From the NCBI GenBank assembly GCA_016935075.1, contig JAFGRP010000155.1:1-35322 (forward strand): a stretch of DNA of 35,322 nt. Reading direction: 5' to 3'. Positions 23,569 through 31,316 of the stretch are shown here, one piece after another. Positions within the stretch are counted from its first letter, which is position 1. Each line of letters begins with the position of its first letter. The notes beneath the pieces were generated by a model. The model made no database searches, was not told the origin of the DNA, and saw nothing but the letters and a program-made list of their open reading frames with translations. A program made the translations under genes and the position numbers. The stretch comes from Deltaproteobacteria bacterium. GTDB lineage: Bacteria; Desulfobacterota; Syntrophia; Syntrophales; UBA5619.

Positions 23569-24560
23569 ACGGTTTGATGGTGGTGGACGATGAGGAGGGG
23601 GTGCGCCGCTCCCTGAAGAAGGTCCTGGAGAGGGACGGTTACCGGATTATCCTGGCCGAAAACGGAGAGGAGGCACTGTCCATTGTCCGCAGCGACGGCC
23701 GGGATATCGAAACGGTCATATCCGATTACCGAATGCCGGGGATGGACGGTCTGGAGACCTTGATTGAGATCGGTCGGATGAACGCGGAGATCACACGGAT
23801 CATGCTGACCGGTTATGCGACGATGGCAAGCGCCATCGAGGCAGTCAACGAGGGGATTGACGGTTTTCTGACGAAGCCATTCGGGAATGATGAATTGCGC
23901 GCGAAAGTCAGGGAATACAACATCAAGAAGCGGCTCAAGCAGTTCGTGTCGGAGCAGGTACTGGCCGAGCTTCAAAGAAGCGGAACGGCGCTACTGCCGA
24001 AGCGCCTGAACGTGAGCGTCCTGTTCACCGACATCAGGGACTTTACGAGCCTTTCCGAAAGGCTCAATCCTGCTGAACTCTCCGAACTTCTCAACCGCTG
24101 CTACTTCGCTCCCCTCGACAACATCATCTTTCGCCACAACGGGACGCTCGACAAACACATTGGGGACAGCATCATGGGGATCTTCGGGGCGCCGGTCGGC
24201 GCTGAGGATGATGCGGTCCGGGCCGTGCTCGCCGCCCTGGACATTCGGAAGGAGATCGCCGAGATCAACGAGAGTATCCCGGAAGCGGAGTCAAGGATCT
24301 CTGTCGGCATCGGGATCGCGACCGGTGGGGTGATGGCCGGGATCTTTGGTTCTCCGCGGAAGAAGGAATACACCGTCTTCGGAGCGCCGGTCAATCTTGC
24401 CTCGCGGCTGGAGAGCCTTGCCCGGGCCAATCAGATTTTCATCTGCGGCGAAACGGCGAGCCACGTGGAAAATCTCGTCCGGATGGAGAAGGTCCCTACT
24501 CCTTTTATCCGGGGGTTTGCCCGATCACCGGACGTCTTCAGCGTCATCGGGAAAAGATGA
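23565..24560 (+). CDS. Response regulator with class III adenylate/guanylate cyclase output
   Basis: Cytoplasmic two-component output protein that should make a cyclic nucleotide when phosphorylated. The receiver domain (1-120) has the DDE pocket, Asp54 in ISDYRMP and Lys104 in TKPF. The cyclase domain (about 145-325) keeps the metal-binding Asp156 (LFTDIRDF) and Asp201 (KHIGDS), the purine-binding Lys197 and Thr270 (EYTVFG), and the transition-state Asn277 and Arg281 (VNLASRLE). Thr in place of the usual Asp at the second purine position is the class IIIb pattern, known mainly from adenylyl cyclases, some of them bicarbonate-responsive. All catalytic positions are intact, so an active cyclase is likely. 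Confidence 0.92.
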   Translation: MNGLMVVDDEEGVRRSLKKVLERDGYRIILAENGEEALSIVRSDGRDIETVISDYRMPGMDGLETLIEIGRMNAEITRIMLTGYATMASAIEAVNEGIDGFLTKPFGNDELRAKVREYNIKKRLKQFVSEQVLAELQRSGTALLPKRLNVSVLFTDIRDFTSLSERLNPAELSELLNRCYFAPLDNIIFRHNGTLDKHIGDSIMGIFGAPVGAEDDAVRAVLAALDIRKEIAEINESIPEAESRISVGIGIATGGVMAGIFGSPRKKEYTVFGAPVNLASRLESLARANQIFICGETASHVENLVRMEKVPTPFIRGFARSPDVFSVIGKR

Positions 24561-24619
24561 GGCGATCAAAAGCGGGATCCGGAAAAAACGGTCCCCGACA
24601 TGATTTATGGAAATAGGTC

Positions 24620-24648
24620 TTGACAAGTCATGGCGTGTGGTTTAGAGA
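24620..24648 (+). promoter_or_regulatory. Candidate promoter of tRNA-fMet
   Basis: A perfect -35 TTGACA (24620-24625), a 17-base spacer and a -10-like TAGAGA (24643-24648) stand about 30 bases before the tRNA 5' end. Confidence 0.55.
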
Positions 24649-24681
24649 TACATATATATAGAGAACACGTGTACGAGGTGA

Positions 24682-24758
<77 letters not shown>

Positions 24759-24767
24759 AAGAATTAC

Positions 24768-24805
24768 AAGGGGTTACGATTGAAATCGTAACCCCTTTTC
24801 TTTTT
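24768..24805 (+). terminator. Rho-independent terminator after tRNA-fMet
   Basis: A perfect 13-bp stem (24768-24780 with 24785-24797, AAGGGGTTACGAT) around loop TGAA is followed by TTTTCTTTTT. It may also serve the MFS gene that converges from the other side. Confidence 0.88.
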
Positions 24806-24888
24806 CGGAATATTTATTTCCGACCCTATTGCCAATCTCAAGCAAAACGGTTGGGGAACAGCATGGCCTGTGGTAGAAACATGCAGGA

Positions 24889-26175
24889 TTAATCTGCCTG
24901 TCTCTGAATGGTCTCCGGAATATGGGCAGTTTTGAGGAACTGAATCAAAACCGTCACGACCATAAGAACGGCAAGGTTGATCTGCCAAGCGAATGTGTAC
25001 GATCCCGTAGCGTCATATATTATCCCGCCGAGGATGGGACCAAGGCTGCCTCCGAGACCTATCGCGAAAAAAGCAATGAGCCCGTATGATGTTCCGGAAA
25101 TATCCCTTCCAAACCGGTCCATCATCAAAATGGGGAGCATTGGACTTATTGAACCATAGCCAAAGCCGAACAGGCACGCATACAGGTAAAATAATTCAAT
25201 CGAATGGAAAAACAACAGGATAATCATGGCGACGGTCATGCATGCAAAACCGAGGCAGGCCGAATGCTTGGCATCGCCGATCTTATCGCTCAGCCAGCCG
25301 AAGAAGAATCGACCGGCAATGCTCGCCATGCCGATGATACCAAGCGAGGAAGCCGCGGCGATGCGATTAATTCCGTATCCCTCTGCGTAGGCGACCTGGT
25401 GCACTAATACGGTCATTGCCGTCATTGTAACGAAGCCGAAACAAACCGCGATGATCCAGAATCGCGAATCCGTCAGAAGAAGACGCGTTGTCTGTCTGTA
25501 GGAACGCGTGTACCCGTCGGAACTTTTCTCCGGCTTAGCGGGCAACGTCGCCGTTCCGTCCGGCAACAGGCCGTATTCCTCGGGACGGGTTCTCCCCATG
25601 AAGAACTGAGACATGGCGGTGCATAACACAAAGGTCGCGATTCCTAAAATAATGAATCCCGCTTTCCAATCGAAGAACTTGACGATGAGGCCGGCCAGAG
25701 GCGTAATGGCCATGGTGCCGACGCCGATGCCGATTGACGTAATCCCGATCGCGATGCCCCGTTTCTGGATGAACCATTTTCCGACAGAGGAGACGCAGAC
25801 AGCGCTGCCAAAGAAAGAAGCCCCGAGGCCGTATATGACCCCGTAAACCATGTAGAGTTGCAGCGGAGTGGAAATAAAAGGAGTCAGGATAAATCCGAAT
25901 GCAGCGATGGCGGAACCGGCCATCATGATCCAACGGGGTGCAAAACGATCGAGAAGACGCCCTGAGAGAATGCCGCCAATCCCATAGAATAGTAATGCCA
26001 ATGACATGGCGAAGGAAACGATGGAGCGCGGCCAGCCCAGATCTTCACACATGGGCTTGAGGAAAACGCCGAAACTGTATCGGGTGCCGTAATTGATGCC
26101 GATGGTAATGAAAGCTGCCGCCACCACGTACCAGCCCCAGAAGATCTTCCGGGGCGCCTGTCTCTCCACTTCCAT
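24889..26175 (-). CDS. MFS transporter, monocarboxylate/oxalate-formate antiporter-like
   Basis: Inner-membrane carrier with about 12 TM segments, starting at KIFWGWYVVAAAFITIGINYG, which is typical of the MCT/OFA branch of the major facilitator superfamily. The cytoplasmic loop 2-3 motif is SGRLLDRFAPRWIMM, and the mirror motif in the second half is FFGWLSDKIGDAKH. A polar loop separates the two halves (RPEEYGLLPDGTATLPAKPEKSS in parts). Organic acids are likely substrates; the exact one is unknown. The frame is open to an ATG at 26217, but that codon would lie between the -10 box and the transcription start, so the ATG at 26175 (428 aa) is preferred. First gene inside the putative island. 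Confidence 0.88.
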   Translation of the reverse strand: MEVERQAPRKIFWGWYVVAAAFITIGINYGTRYSFGVFLKPMCEDLGWPRSIVSFAMSLALLFYGIGGILSGRLLDRFAPRWIMMAGSAIAAFGFILTPFISTPLQLYMVYGVIYGLGASFFGSAVCVSSVGKWFIQKRGIAIGITSIGIGVGTMAITPLAGLIVKFFDWKAGFIILGIATFVLCTAMSQFFMGRTRPEEYGLLPDGTATLPAKPEKSSDGYTRSYRQTTRLLLTDSRFWIIAVCFGFVTMTAMTVLVHQVAYAEGYGINRIAAASSLGIIGMASIAGRFFFGWLSDKIGDAKHSACLGFACMTVAMIILLFFHSIELFYLYACLFGFGYGSISPMLPILMMDRFGRDISGTSYGLIAFFAIGLGGSLGPILGGIIYDATGSYTFAWQINLAVLMVVTVLIQFLKTAHIPETIQRQAD

Positions 26176-26219
26176 GAACCATTCCCCACAACCGTCAGAC
26201 ACACTACTTTTATCCATAT

Positions 26220-26248
26220 ATCATACCATAGGAGATTGATTTTGGCAA
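26220..26248 (-). promoter_or_regulatory. Candidate sigma-70 promoter of the MFS gene
   Basis: On the minus strand TTGCCA (26248-26243), a 17-base spacer and TATGAT (26225-26220). Transcription would start near 26213, giving a leader of about 38 bases to the ATG at 26175. Confidence 0.55.
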
Positions 26249-26251
26249 GAA

Positions 26252-26279
26252 TGGCAGAAGATATCTGGCAGAAGATATC
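26252..26279. repeat. 14-bp perfect tandem repeat next to the MFS promoter
   Basis: TGGCAGAAGATATC occurs twice head to tail (26252-26265 and 26266-26279), directly upstream of the -35 box of the MFS promoter and in front of the divergent thioredoxin-like gene. It could be a direct-repeat binding site for a regulator or a slippage duplication. Confidence 0.55.
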
Positions 26280-26368
26280 ATGATGTAATTTTTTCTTTTT
26301 ATTGTATTGAAAACGAAGTAGAATCGTATGAATCGAAGACAAGGGTGAATGGTTAAGGAGGATGTCTC

Positions 26369-26695
26369 ATGGGTGCGAATGCTTCATGTTCATTGGTTGA
26401 TAACGTGCATGACCTGAAGGAAATACTGAGGGTCGAAGACAGCGTCATTGCCTTGTTCTATGCCTCCTGGTGCCCCTTTTCTCAAAGGTTCCTGCCGATA
26501 TTTCAAAAACATGTCGGGAAAGAAGGGCGGCATTTTGTCATGGTGCAGAATGATCAGGAAAGCATGGCGGATCAATATTCATTGAAAGTCTATCCGACGG
26601 TGCTTTTCTTTGAAAAGGGGATCGTTCTAAAAAGATTGGATGGCGTGTTGGGATTCGGTTTGGAAGAAAAACAATTTATTGAATGGATGTCTTGA
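26369..26695 (+). CDS. Thioredoxin-fold protein with CxxS active site
   Basis: Small cytoplasmic thioredoxin-like protein, 108 aa, without signal peptide. The active-site region reads FYASWCPFSQRF, with Cys35 and Ser38, so the second, resolving cysteine of the usual CxxC is replaced by Ser. The cis-proline segment is present (YSLKVYPTVLFFEKG). A CxxS protein can act as a monothiol (for example with glutathione or as an isomerase/trap) but not as an ordinary disulfide reductase. AAGGAGG precedes the ATG. Inside the putative island. Confidence 0.82.
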   Translation: MGANASCSLVDNVHDLKEILRVEDSVIALFYASWCPFSQRFLPIFQKHVGKEGRHFVMVQNDQESMADQYSLKVYPTVLFFEKGIVLKRLDGVLGFGLEEKQFIEWMS

Positions 26696-26981
26696 ATGGC
26701 CAAACAGCGCTTTCAGCAAGCACGCAACAGATTGCGGATTGATCTTCATCGTCTGGATCATCCAATGGGAAACAGGTCGATGAAATCCTCACCGGGGGCA
26801 GTGCCGGAACGAAAGCAGATGGATTCGGGAACGGGATTCACCCCCGGGAGAACATGGCAAGCAATCCCGAGGAGGCAGATCACTGTGGAAAGCAGCTGGA
26901 CAAGCTTGTGAAAATGGTAAAAAGGTCTTGAAAATAAATCTTAAACTATAGTATCAGGTGGGAAAAAGGGAGGTAACGAGA

Positions 26982-27848
26982 ATGTATGAGCGCGATTCTG
27001 ATCAGGCAAAAGATACGATCCAGTCTATACTAAAAAAAGGCCCGACAAGATCGATGGTGATTGCGGGTGTTATCCTTTTCATCGTATTTTTCTTCAAGCC
27101 ATGGGTGCAGGTCGGCGCGGGACAAAGGGGTATCGTTCTTAATTTCGGTGCCGTGCAGGAACAAGTTATGGATGAAGGTCTGCACCTTCGGATACCGGTG
27201 ATGCAGGAGATCGTGTTGATGGATGTGAAGGTTCAAAAGGCCGAGACGGATGCCGCAGCGGCTTCGGCTGATCTTCAGGATGTCAGTTCCCGGGTGGCTT
27301 TAAATTATCATATCGTTCCGGACAAGGCCAATATTGTCTACCAGAAGATAGGCGTCCAGTTCAAGGAGCGCATTATTGACCCTGCCATTCTGGAAGTCGT
27401 TAAGGCCGTAACTGCCAAGTATACGGCAGAGGAGCTTATCACCAAGAGGCCGGCCGTCAGTGAGGCTATGAGGCTGGCTTTGATGGATAGACTTATAGTA
27501 AACAATATTGCCGTTGACGCCTTTTCCATTGTGATCTTCAGCTTCTCGAAGGTCTTCACCGAGGCCATCGAAGCCAAACAGACTGCAGAACAGCTGGCGT
27601 TAAAAGCGAAAAGGGATCTCGACAGGATAAAGATCGAGGCGGAACAAAAGATCACTGCGGCCAGAGCGGAAGCAGAGTCGCTTAGATTGCAGAGGGCAAA
27701 CATTTCGCCGGACTTGATAGAACTGCGGAGAATCGAAGCCAACATGAAAGCCATCGAAAAATGGAATGGAATACTTCCCCAAGTAACAGGCGGAGGCGCC
27801 GTACCTCTGATCGGCTTGGGTGATACACCAAAAGAGATTAAACGATAA
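26982..27848 (+). CDS. SPFH/prohibitin-family membrane protein
   Basis: 288 aa. One N-terminal TM segment (about 27-45, MVIAGVILFIVFFFKPWVQV) is followed directly by the SPFH/band-7 domain (VGAGQRGIVLNFGAVQEQVMDEGLHLRIP, DVSSRVALNYHIVPDKA, YTAEELITKRPAVSEAMRLAL). A charged coiled coil (about 195-255, EAIEAKQTAEQLALKAKRDLDRIKIEAEQ in part) follows. This is the standard prohibitin layout; such proteins form large membrane rings and in bacteria often guard membrane proteases or organise microdomains. The ATG at 26982 has GGGAGG 8 bases upstream; an in-frame GTG at 26958 is less likely. Confidence 0.9.
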   Translation: MYERDSDQAKDTIQSILKKGPTRSMVIAGVILFIVFFFKPWVQVGAGQRGIVLNFGAVQEQVMDEGLHLRIPVMQEIVLMDVKVQKAETDAAAASADLQDVSSRVALNYHIVPDKANIVYQKIGVQFKERIIDPAILEVVKAVTAKYTAEELITKRPAVSEAMRLALMDRLIVNNIAVDAFSIVIFSFSKVFTEAIEAKQTAEQLALKAKRDLDRIKIEAEQKITAARAEAESLRLQRANISPDLIELRRIEANMKAIEKWNGILPQVTGGGAVPLIGLGDTPKEIKR

Positions 27849-28012
27849 AGAAAGACGGACGACGGCTGTTCACAGCCCGTCATACGCCTCGGTCAATAGA
27901 AAATGGGGTCGTTATCGGTAGACGATCCCGGCTTATGATGCTGAGAATATAAAATGGCGGCTGCCGGCGAAGCGCCCATATGATTTGTACCTAATAACAG
28001 AGGGGGTTTACG

Positions 28013-28513
28013 ATGAAAGATGTGGACTACATGCACGTTGCTGAGGATAGCATCACCAAGATCAACGAGGGCGCTTTCTTAACCGTTAAATCCGGTCATT
28101 CACTGAACACCATGACCATCGGTTGGGCAACCTTCGGCATTGTCTGGAGAAAACCGATCATAATGGTGGCAATACGGTCAAGCCGGCACACCTTAGGTAT
28201 CATCGAGTCAGCCAAGGATTTTACCGTTACGGTCCCCGCGGGAAACATGCGAAAAGAAACCGACTATTGCGGAACAGAATCAGGTCGGAACGTGGACAAA
28301 TTTAAGATGTGTAATCTGAAAACAACCGACGGCCGCCATGTGGCTTCACCCATTATTAAAACCCGGGGGCGTCATTACGAGTGCAAAATCATCTACAAGT
28401 CCGCCATGAACCCGGCTTATTTTGACAAGAATTATGATTCGTCCATTTATCCCAAAAAGGATTACCACACCCTCTATTTTGGTGAAATACTGGCCTGCTA
28501 CGAAACCGACTGA
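28013..28513 (+). CDS. Flavin reductase-like domain protein (FMN-binding split barrel)
   Basis: 166-aa protein of the flavin-reductase-like group (PF01613 type). INEGAFLTVKSGHSLNTMTIGWATFGIVWRKPIIMVAIRSSRHT in pieces shows the usual N..TI.W...g..w.kPi..v.ir.sR.T pattern, and later FTVTVPAGNMRKETDYCGTESGRNVDKF agrees with the family. The group includes NAD(P)H:flavin oxidoreductases and FMN-binding proteins of unknown role, frequent in anaerobes. A G-rich ribosome-binding site (AGAGGGGG) precedes the ATG. It ends 157 bases before the alpha/beta hydrolase frame. Inside the putative island. Confidence 0.82.
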   Translation: MKDVDYMHVAEDSITKINEGAFLTVKSGHSLNTMTIGWATFGIVWRKPIIMVAIRSSRHTLGIIESAKDFTVTVPAGNMRKETDYCGTESGRNVDKFKMCNLKTTDGRHVASPIIKTRGRHYECKIIYKSAMNPAYFDKNYDSSIYPKKDYHTLYFGEILACYETD

Positions 28514-28721
28514 TGTTCAAAAGGCCACTCCCGCACGCCTTCCTCTTTTGACATGTCCAAGAGGAAGTTGTAGCATCCAAAATATCATATACGAGGGCAG
28601 GTTATTACAGAGGGTAGCCTTTAACGGGCAGGACGGACCATGATCATGCCATACACCTGGAAGCCGTCCGTTGGTTTTCCAAGACCTCAAAAAATCCATC
28701 CTTATCGACAAGGAGGTGAAC

Positions 28722-29516
28722 ATGCCAATCGCTGATGTAAACGGGATAAAGCTCCATTATCGTTTTGACGGGCCTGAAAAAGGAGATGTTATCATGTTTT
28801 CAAACTCTCTGGCTTCGGACCTTACGATGTGGGATTTTCAGATACCTCGATTATCGGAAGCGGGTTACAGGATCTTACGCTATGACAGCCGGGGGCATGG
28901 GAGATCGTCGGTACCCCCCGGCCCCTATAATATGGAAACCCTCACCTCTGATGTCGTGGCGCTGATGGATGATCTTGGCTTGAATCAGGCCCATTTCTGC
29001 GGTCTTTCCCTGGGCGGAATGGTTGGCCAGATGCTGGGCGCCTTGCATGGAAAGAGGCTCCGCTCTTTGATCCTTTGCGATACTTCATCTTATATGGCGC
29101 AGCGGGAAATATGGGATGAACGCATCGCGTTGGCCAGAAGGGTTGGGATGGAAGGACTGGCCGATGCAACAATAGACCGATGGTTCACCAAAACCGGCCA
29201 AGAGAAGCTCAAGGTTGAAATTGAACATATTAGAGAAGTCATTCTCGGGACTTCGGTGGAAGGATATTGCGGTAATGGACGTGCCATTCACGCCATGGAT
29301 CTGCGTGAAATCATAAAAGGGATTTCTGTCAGGACTCTTATCGTGGTTGGGGAACAGGATCAGGGAACGCCCGTATCGGCGGCGGAGTTCATCCACCGGC
29401 AAATCGGATCATCGGTATTGAAAGTAATCCCCAATGCTGCACATTTCGTGAATGTGGAACAGGCGGATATCTTCAACGCCGTCCTGTTGGAATTTTTGTC
29501 CGGCAGATTGAAATGA
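28722..29516 (+). CDS. Alpha/beta hydrolase, 3-oxoadipate enol-lactonase-like
   Basis: 264-aa hydrolase. The start MPIADVNGIKLHYRFDGPE, the oxyanion region SNSLASDLTMWDFQIP, the RYDSRGHGRS strand and nucleophile elbow GLSLGG (Ser96) are those of the PcaD-like branch. Asp213 (GEQDQGTPV) and His241 (NAAHFVN) complete the triad. PcaD opens 3-oxoadipate enol-lactone in aromatic degradation, but no other pca gene is near, so the substrate is open. AGGAGGTG stands 5 bases before the ATG. The stop lies 3 bases before the tRNA-fMet fragment, at the right end of the putative island. Confidence 0.85.
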   Translation: MPIADVNGIKLHYRFDGPEKGDVIMFSNSLASDLTMWDFQIPRLSEAGYRILRYDSRGHGRSSVPPGPYNMETLTSDVVALMDDLGLNQAHFCGLSLGGMVGQMLGALHGKRLRSLILCDTSSYMAQREIWDERIALARRVGMEGLADATIDRWFTKTGQEKLKVEIEHIREVILGTSVEGYCGNGRAIHAMDLREIIKGISVRTLIVVGEQDQGTPVSAAEFIHRQIGSSVLKVIPNAAHFVNVEQADIFNAVLLEFLSGRLK

Positions 29517-29519
29517 GGT

Positions 29520-29563
29520 TCATGACCCAAAGGTCAGAGGTTCGAATCCTCTTTACGCTGCCG
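29520..29563 (+). repeat. 3' half of tRNA-fMet (candidate attR)
   Basis: Direct repeat of 24715-24758: anticodon loop, T arm and 3' end, 38 of 44 positions equal. Mismatches cluster in the acceptor strand (TTACGCTGCC instead of CCCCGCTACC), so it cannot pair with a tRNA 5' end. The sequence before it is hydrolase coding sequence, so it is not a tRNA gene. Confidence 0.8.
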
Positions 29564-29582
29564 AATCATGCATGGGATTAGA

Positions 29583-29611
29583 GGGCTGATTGTCTTCCAG
29601 CCCATTTTTAT
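29583..29611 (+). terminator. Hairpin with T-run after the tRNA fragment
   Basis: GGGCTG (29583-29588) pairs with CAGCCC (29598-29603) around a 9-base loop, followed by ATTTTTATT. It may be the original terminator of tRNA-fMet, left behind by the island insertion. It stands only 17 bases before the DUF1846 start. Confidence 0.55.
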
Positions 29612-29627
29612 TGTGACCGGAGGAGAG

Positions 29628-31142
29628 ATGCGAGCACCGGGATTCGACAATGAACGGTATCTTCAGGAGCAGACATCGGCGATTCTGGAGAGGGTCCGGC
29701 GCTTCGACAACAAGCTCTATCTTGAATTCGGCGGCAAGCTTCTTTTCGACTATCATGCCGCCCGCGTGCTGCCCGGCTACGATCCCAATGTGAAGATGCG
29801 TCTGCTCCAACAGCTCAAGGGGAAGGCGGACATCCTCCTGTGCATCTATGCCGGCGATATCGAACGCAAGAAAATCAGGGCTGATTTCGGGATTACCTAC
29901 GATACCGACGCGATGAAGCTGATCGACGACCTGCGGGAGTGGGGGATCGATGTCCTGGGGGTCGTCATCACGCGATTCGATAACCAGCCCGCAGCGAGGC
30001 TGTTCAGGAATAAACTGGAAAGGAGAAACATTAGGGTCTACACCCACCGCTTCACGAAGGGTTACCCAACGGACATCGACGCCATCGTCAGTGACGAGGG
30101 GTACGGGGCGAACGAATATATTTCCACGGGAAAACCGCTTGTGATCGTAACGGGTCCGGGTCCGGGGAGCGGCAAGCTTGCGACCTGCCTCTCCCAACTC
30201 TACCACGACTACCGGCGCGGCGGAAGCTCCGGCTACGCGAAATTCGAGACCTTTCCGATCGCCAACATCCCCCTCAAGCATCCGGTCAATGTGGCCTATG
30301 AGGCGGCCACCGCCGACATTCGCGATTTCAACCTGATTGATCCATTTCACGTGGAAGCCTATGGAAGAACGGCCGTTAACTACAACAGGGATGTAGAGGT
30401 ATTTCCGGTTCTGAAGAGGATTCTCGAAAAGATTACGGGGATGAAATCGCCCTACCTCTCCCCGACGGACATGGGGGTGAACCGGGCCGGTTATGCGATC
30501 GTGGATGACGATCGGGTGAAAAGGGCCGCAGCGGAGGAGATGATCCGCCGTTATTTCCGTTACCGTTGCGAATATGTCATGGGTTTTGCCGATGCCGAAA
30601 CCGTTCAGCGGGTCGAGCTCTTTCTGCGGGATTTCAATCTTAAGCCGGAAGACCGGGAGGTGGTAAAGCCGGCGCGTCGGGCCGCCAGGGAGGCGCAGGA
30701 GCGGGAGAAGGGCAATGAGGGTATTTTTTGCGGGGCGGCGATCGAACTTTCGGACGGAAGGATCATCACCGGAAACAACTCCCCGCTTCTCCATGCGGCG
30801 TCAAGCCTGGTACTCCATGCCGTAAAGGCGCTGGCGGAGATTCCGGAGAAAATCAAGCTCCTCCCCCCCGGTATCACCGACTCCATCTCCGCCCTGAAGA
30901 CGGAGATTCTCAATGAAAAGACGCTCAGTCTTGACGTCGAGGAGGCGCTGATCGCCCTTTCCATCGGCGCCGCGACGAACCCGGCTGCGCAGCTGGCCAT
31001 GGAAAAGCTGAAAGAACTGCGGGGATGCGAGGTCCACATGACCCACATCCCCACGCCGGGGGACGAGGCGGGACTGCGGCGGCTGGGGGTCAACCTGACG
31101 AGCGATCCCAACTTCTCCACGAAGAGTCTCTTCGTAGTCTAA
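29628..31142 (+). CDS. DUF1846 family protein
   Basis: 504-aa cytoplasmic protein of a conserved uncharacterised family (DUF1846). Typical pieces are RAPGFDNERYLQEQTSAILER at the start (here shortened), LYLEFGGKLLFDYHAARVLPGY, ICIYAGDIERKKIRADFGITY in approximate form, and VIVTGPGPGSGKLATCLSQLYH, which looks like a nucleotide-binding loop. The C-terminal half has SPTDMGVNRAGYAIVDD. Function is not known. The ATG at 29628 has GGAGGAG just upstream; an in-frame ATG at 29568 lies close to the tRNA remnant and before the hairpin, so it is unlikely. No promoter was recognised between the hairpin and the start. Confidence 0.9.
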   Translation: MRAPGFDNERYLQEQTSAILERVRRFDNKLYLEFGGKLLFDYHAARVLPGYDPNVKMRLLQQLKGKADILLCIYAGDIERKKIRADFGITYDTDAMKLIDDLREWGIDVLGVVITRFDNQPAARLFRNKLERRNIRVYTHRFTKGYPTDIDAIVSDEGYGANEYISTGKPLVIVTGPGPGSGKLATCLSQLYHDYRRGGSSGYAKFETFPIANIPLKHPVNVAYEAATADIRDFNLIDPFHVEAYGRTAVNYNRDVEVFPVLKRILEKITGMKSPYLSPTDMGVNRAGYAIVDDDRVKRAAAEEMIRRYFRYRCEYVMGFADAETVQRVELFLRDFNLKPEDREVVKPARRAAREAQEREKGNEGIFCGAAIELSDGRIITGNNSPLLHAASSLVLHAVKALAEIPEKIKLLPPGITDSISALKTEILNEKTLSLDVEEALIALSIGAATNPAAQLAMEKLKELRGCEVHMTHIPTPGDEAGLRRLGVNLTSDPNFSTKSLFVV

Positions 31143-31169
31143 CCATGCCGGGTTTCGCGGGCGGTTCCG

Positions 31170-31316
31170 CAGCCTGTTGAAAAAGTCTCATTCAGCAGGC
31201 CGTTTAAAAAATCCGGATGCAGGATCTCCGATATCCTGAGACATGGGCCGTGCTTTTGTGCGTTGAACGGCGTAGGATGAGGGAAACGCCGCGGAAGTGT
31301 TTTTTTCAACGGCCCG
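31170..31316. repeat. Imperfect inverted-repeat element with GTTGAAAAA ends
   Basis: CAGCCTGTTGAAAAAG at 31170-31185 is the inverted partner of TTTTTTTCAACGGCCCG at about 31300-31316. Between them are a second partial copy (CAGCAGGCCGTTTAAAAAA, 31194-31210) and a small palindrome (AGGAT-N7-ATCCT). Similar dispersed elements are frequent between genes in deltaproteobacterial genomes. The stop codon of the downstream lipase gene (31306-31308) is formed by the right arm. Confidence 0.55.

Noticed and set aside
26696-26911. 71-codon open frame directly after, and in frame with, the stop of the thioredoxin-like gene
   Set aside because: It has no ribosome-binding site and a composition rich in Arg, Pro and Ser without domain character. 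Another frame of the same stretch looks slightly more protein-like but has no start. UGA readthrough or selenocysteine was considered, but there is no hairpin resembling a SECIS element right after the UGA.
29520-29563. Second tRNA-Met gene
   Set aside because: The 5' half is missing; the sequence before it is hydrolase coding sequence, and the acceptor strand has diverged.
29553-30794. 413-codon open frame on the minus strand opposite DUF1846
   Set aside because: It is a shadow of the well-supported plus-strand gene in high-GC coding sequence and has no recognisable motif. Similar long shadows at 19777-20730 and 22567-23499 were dropped for the same reason.
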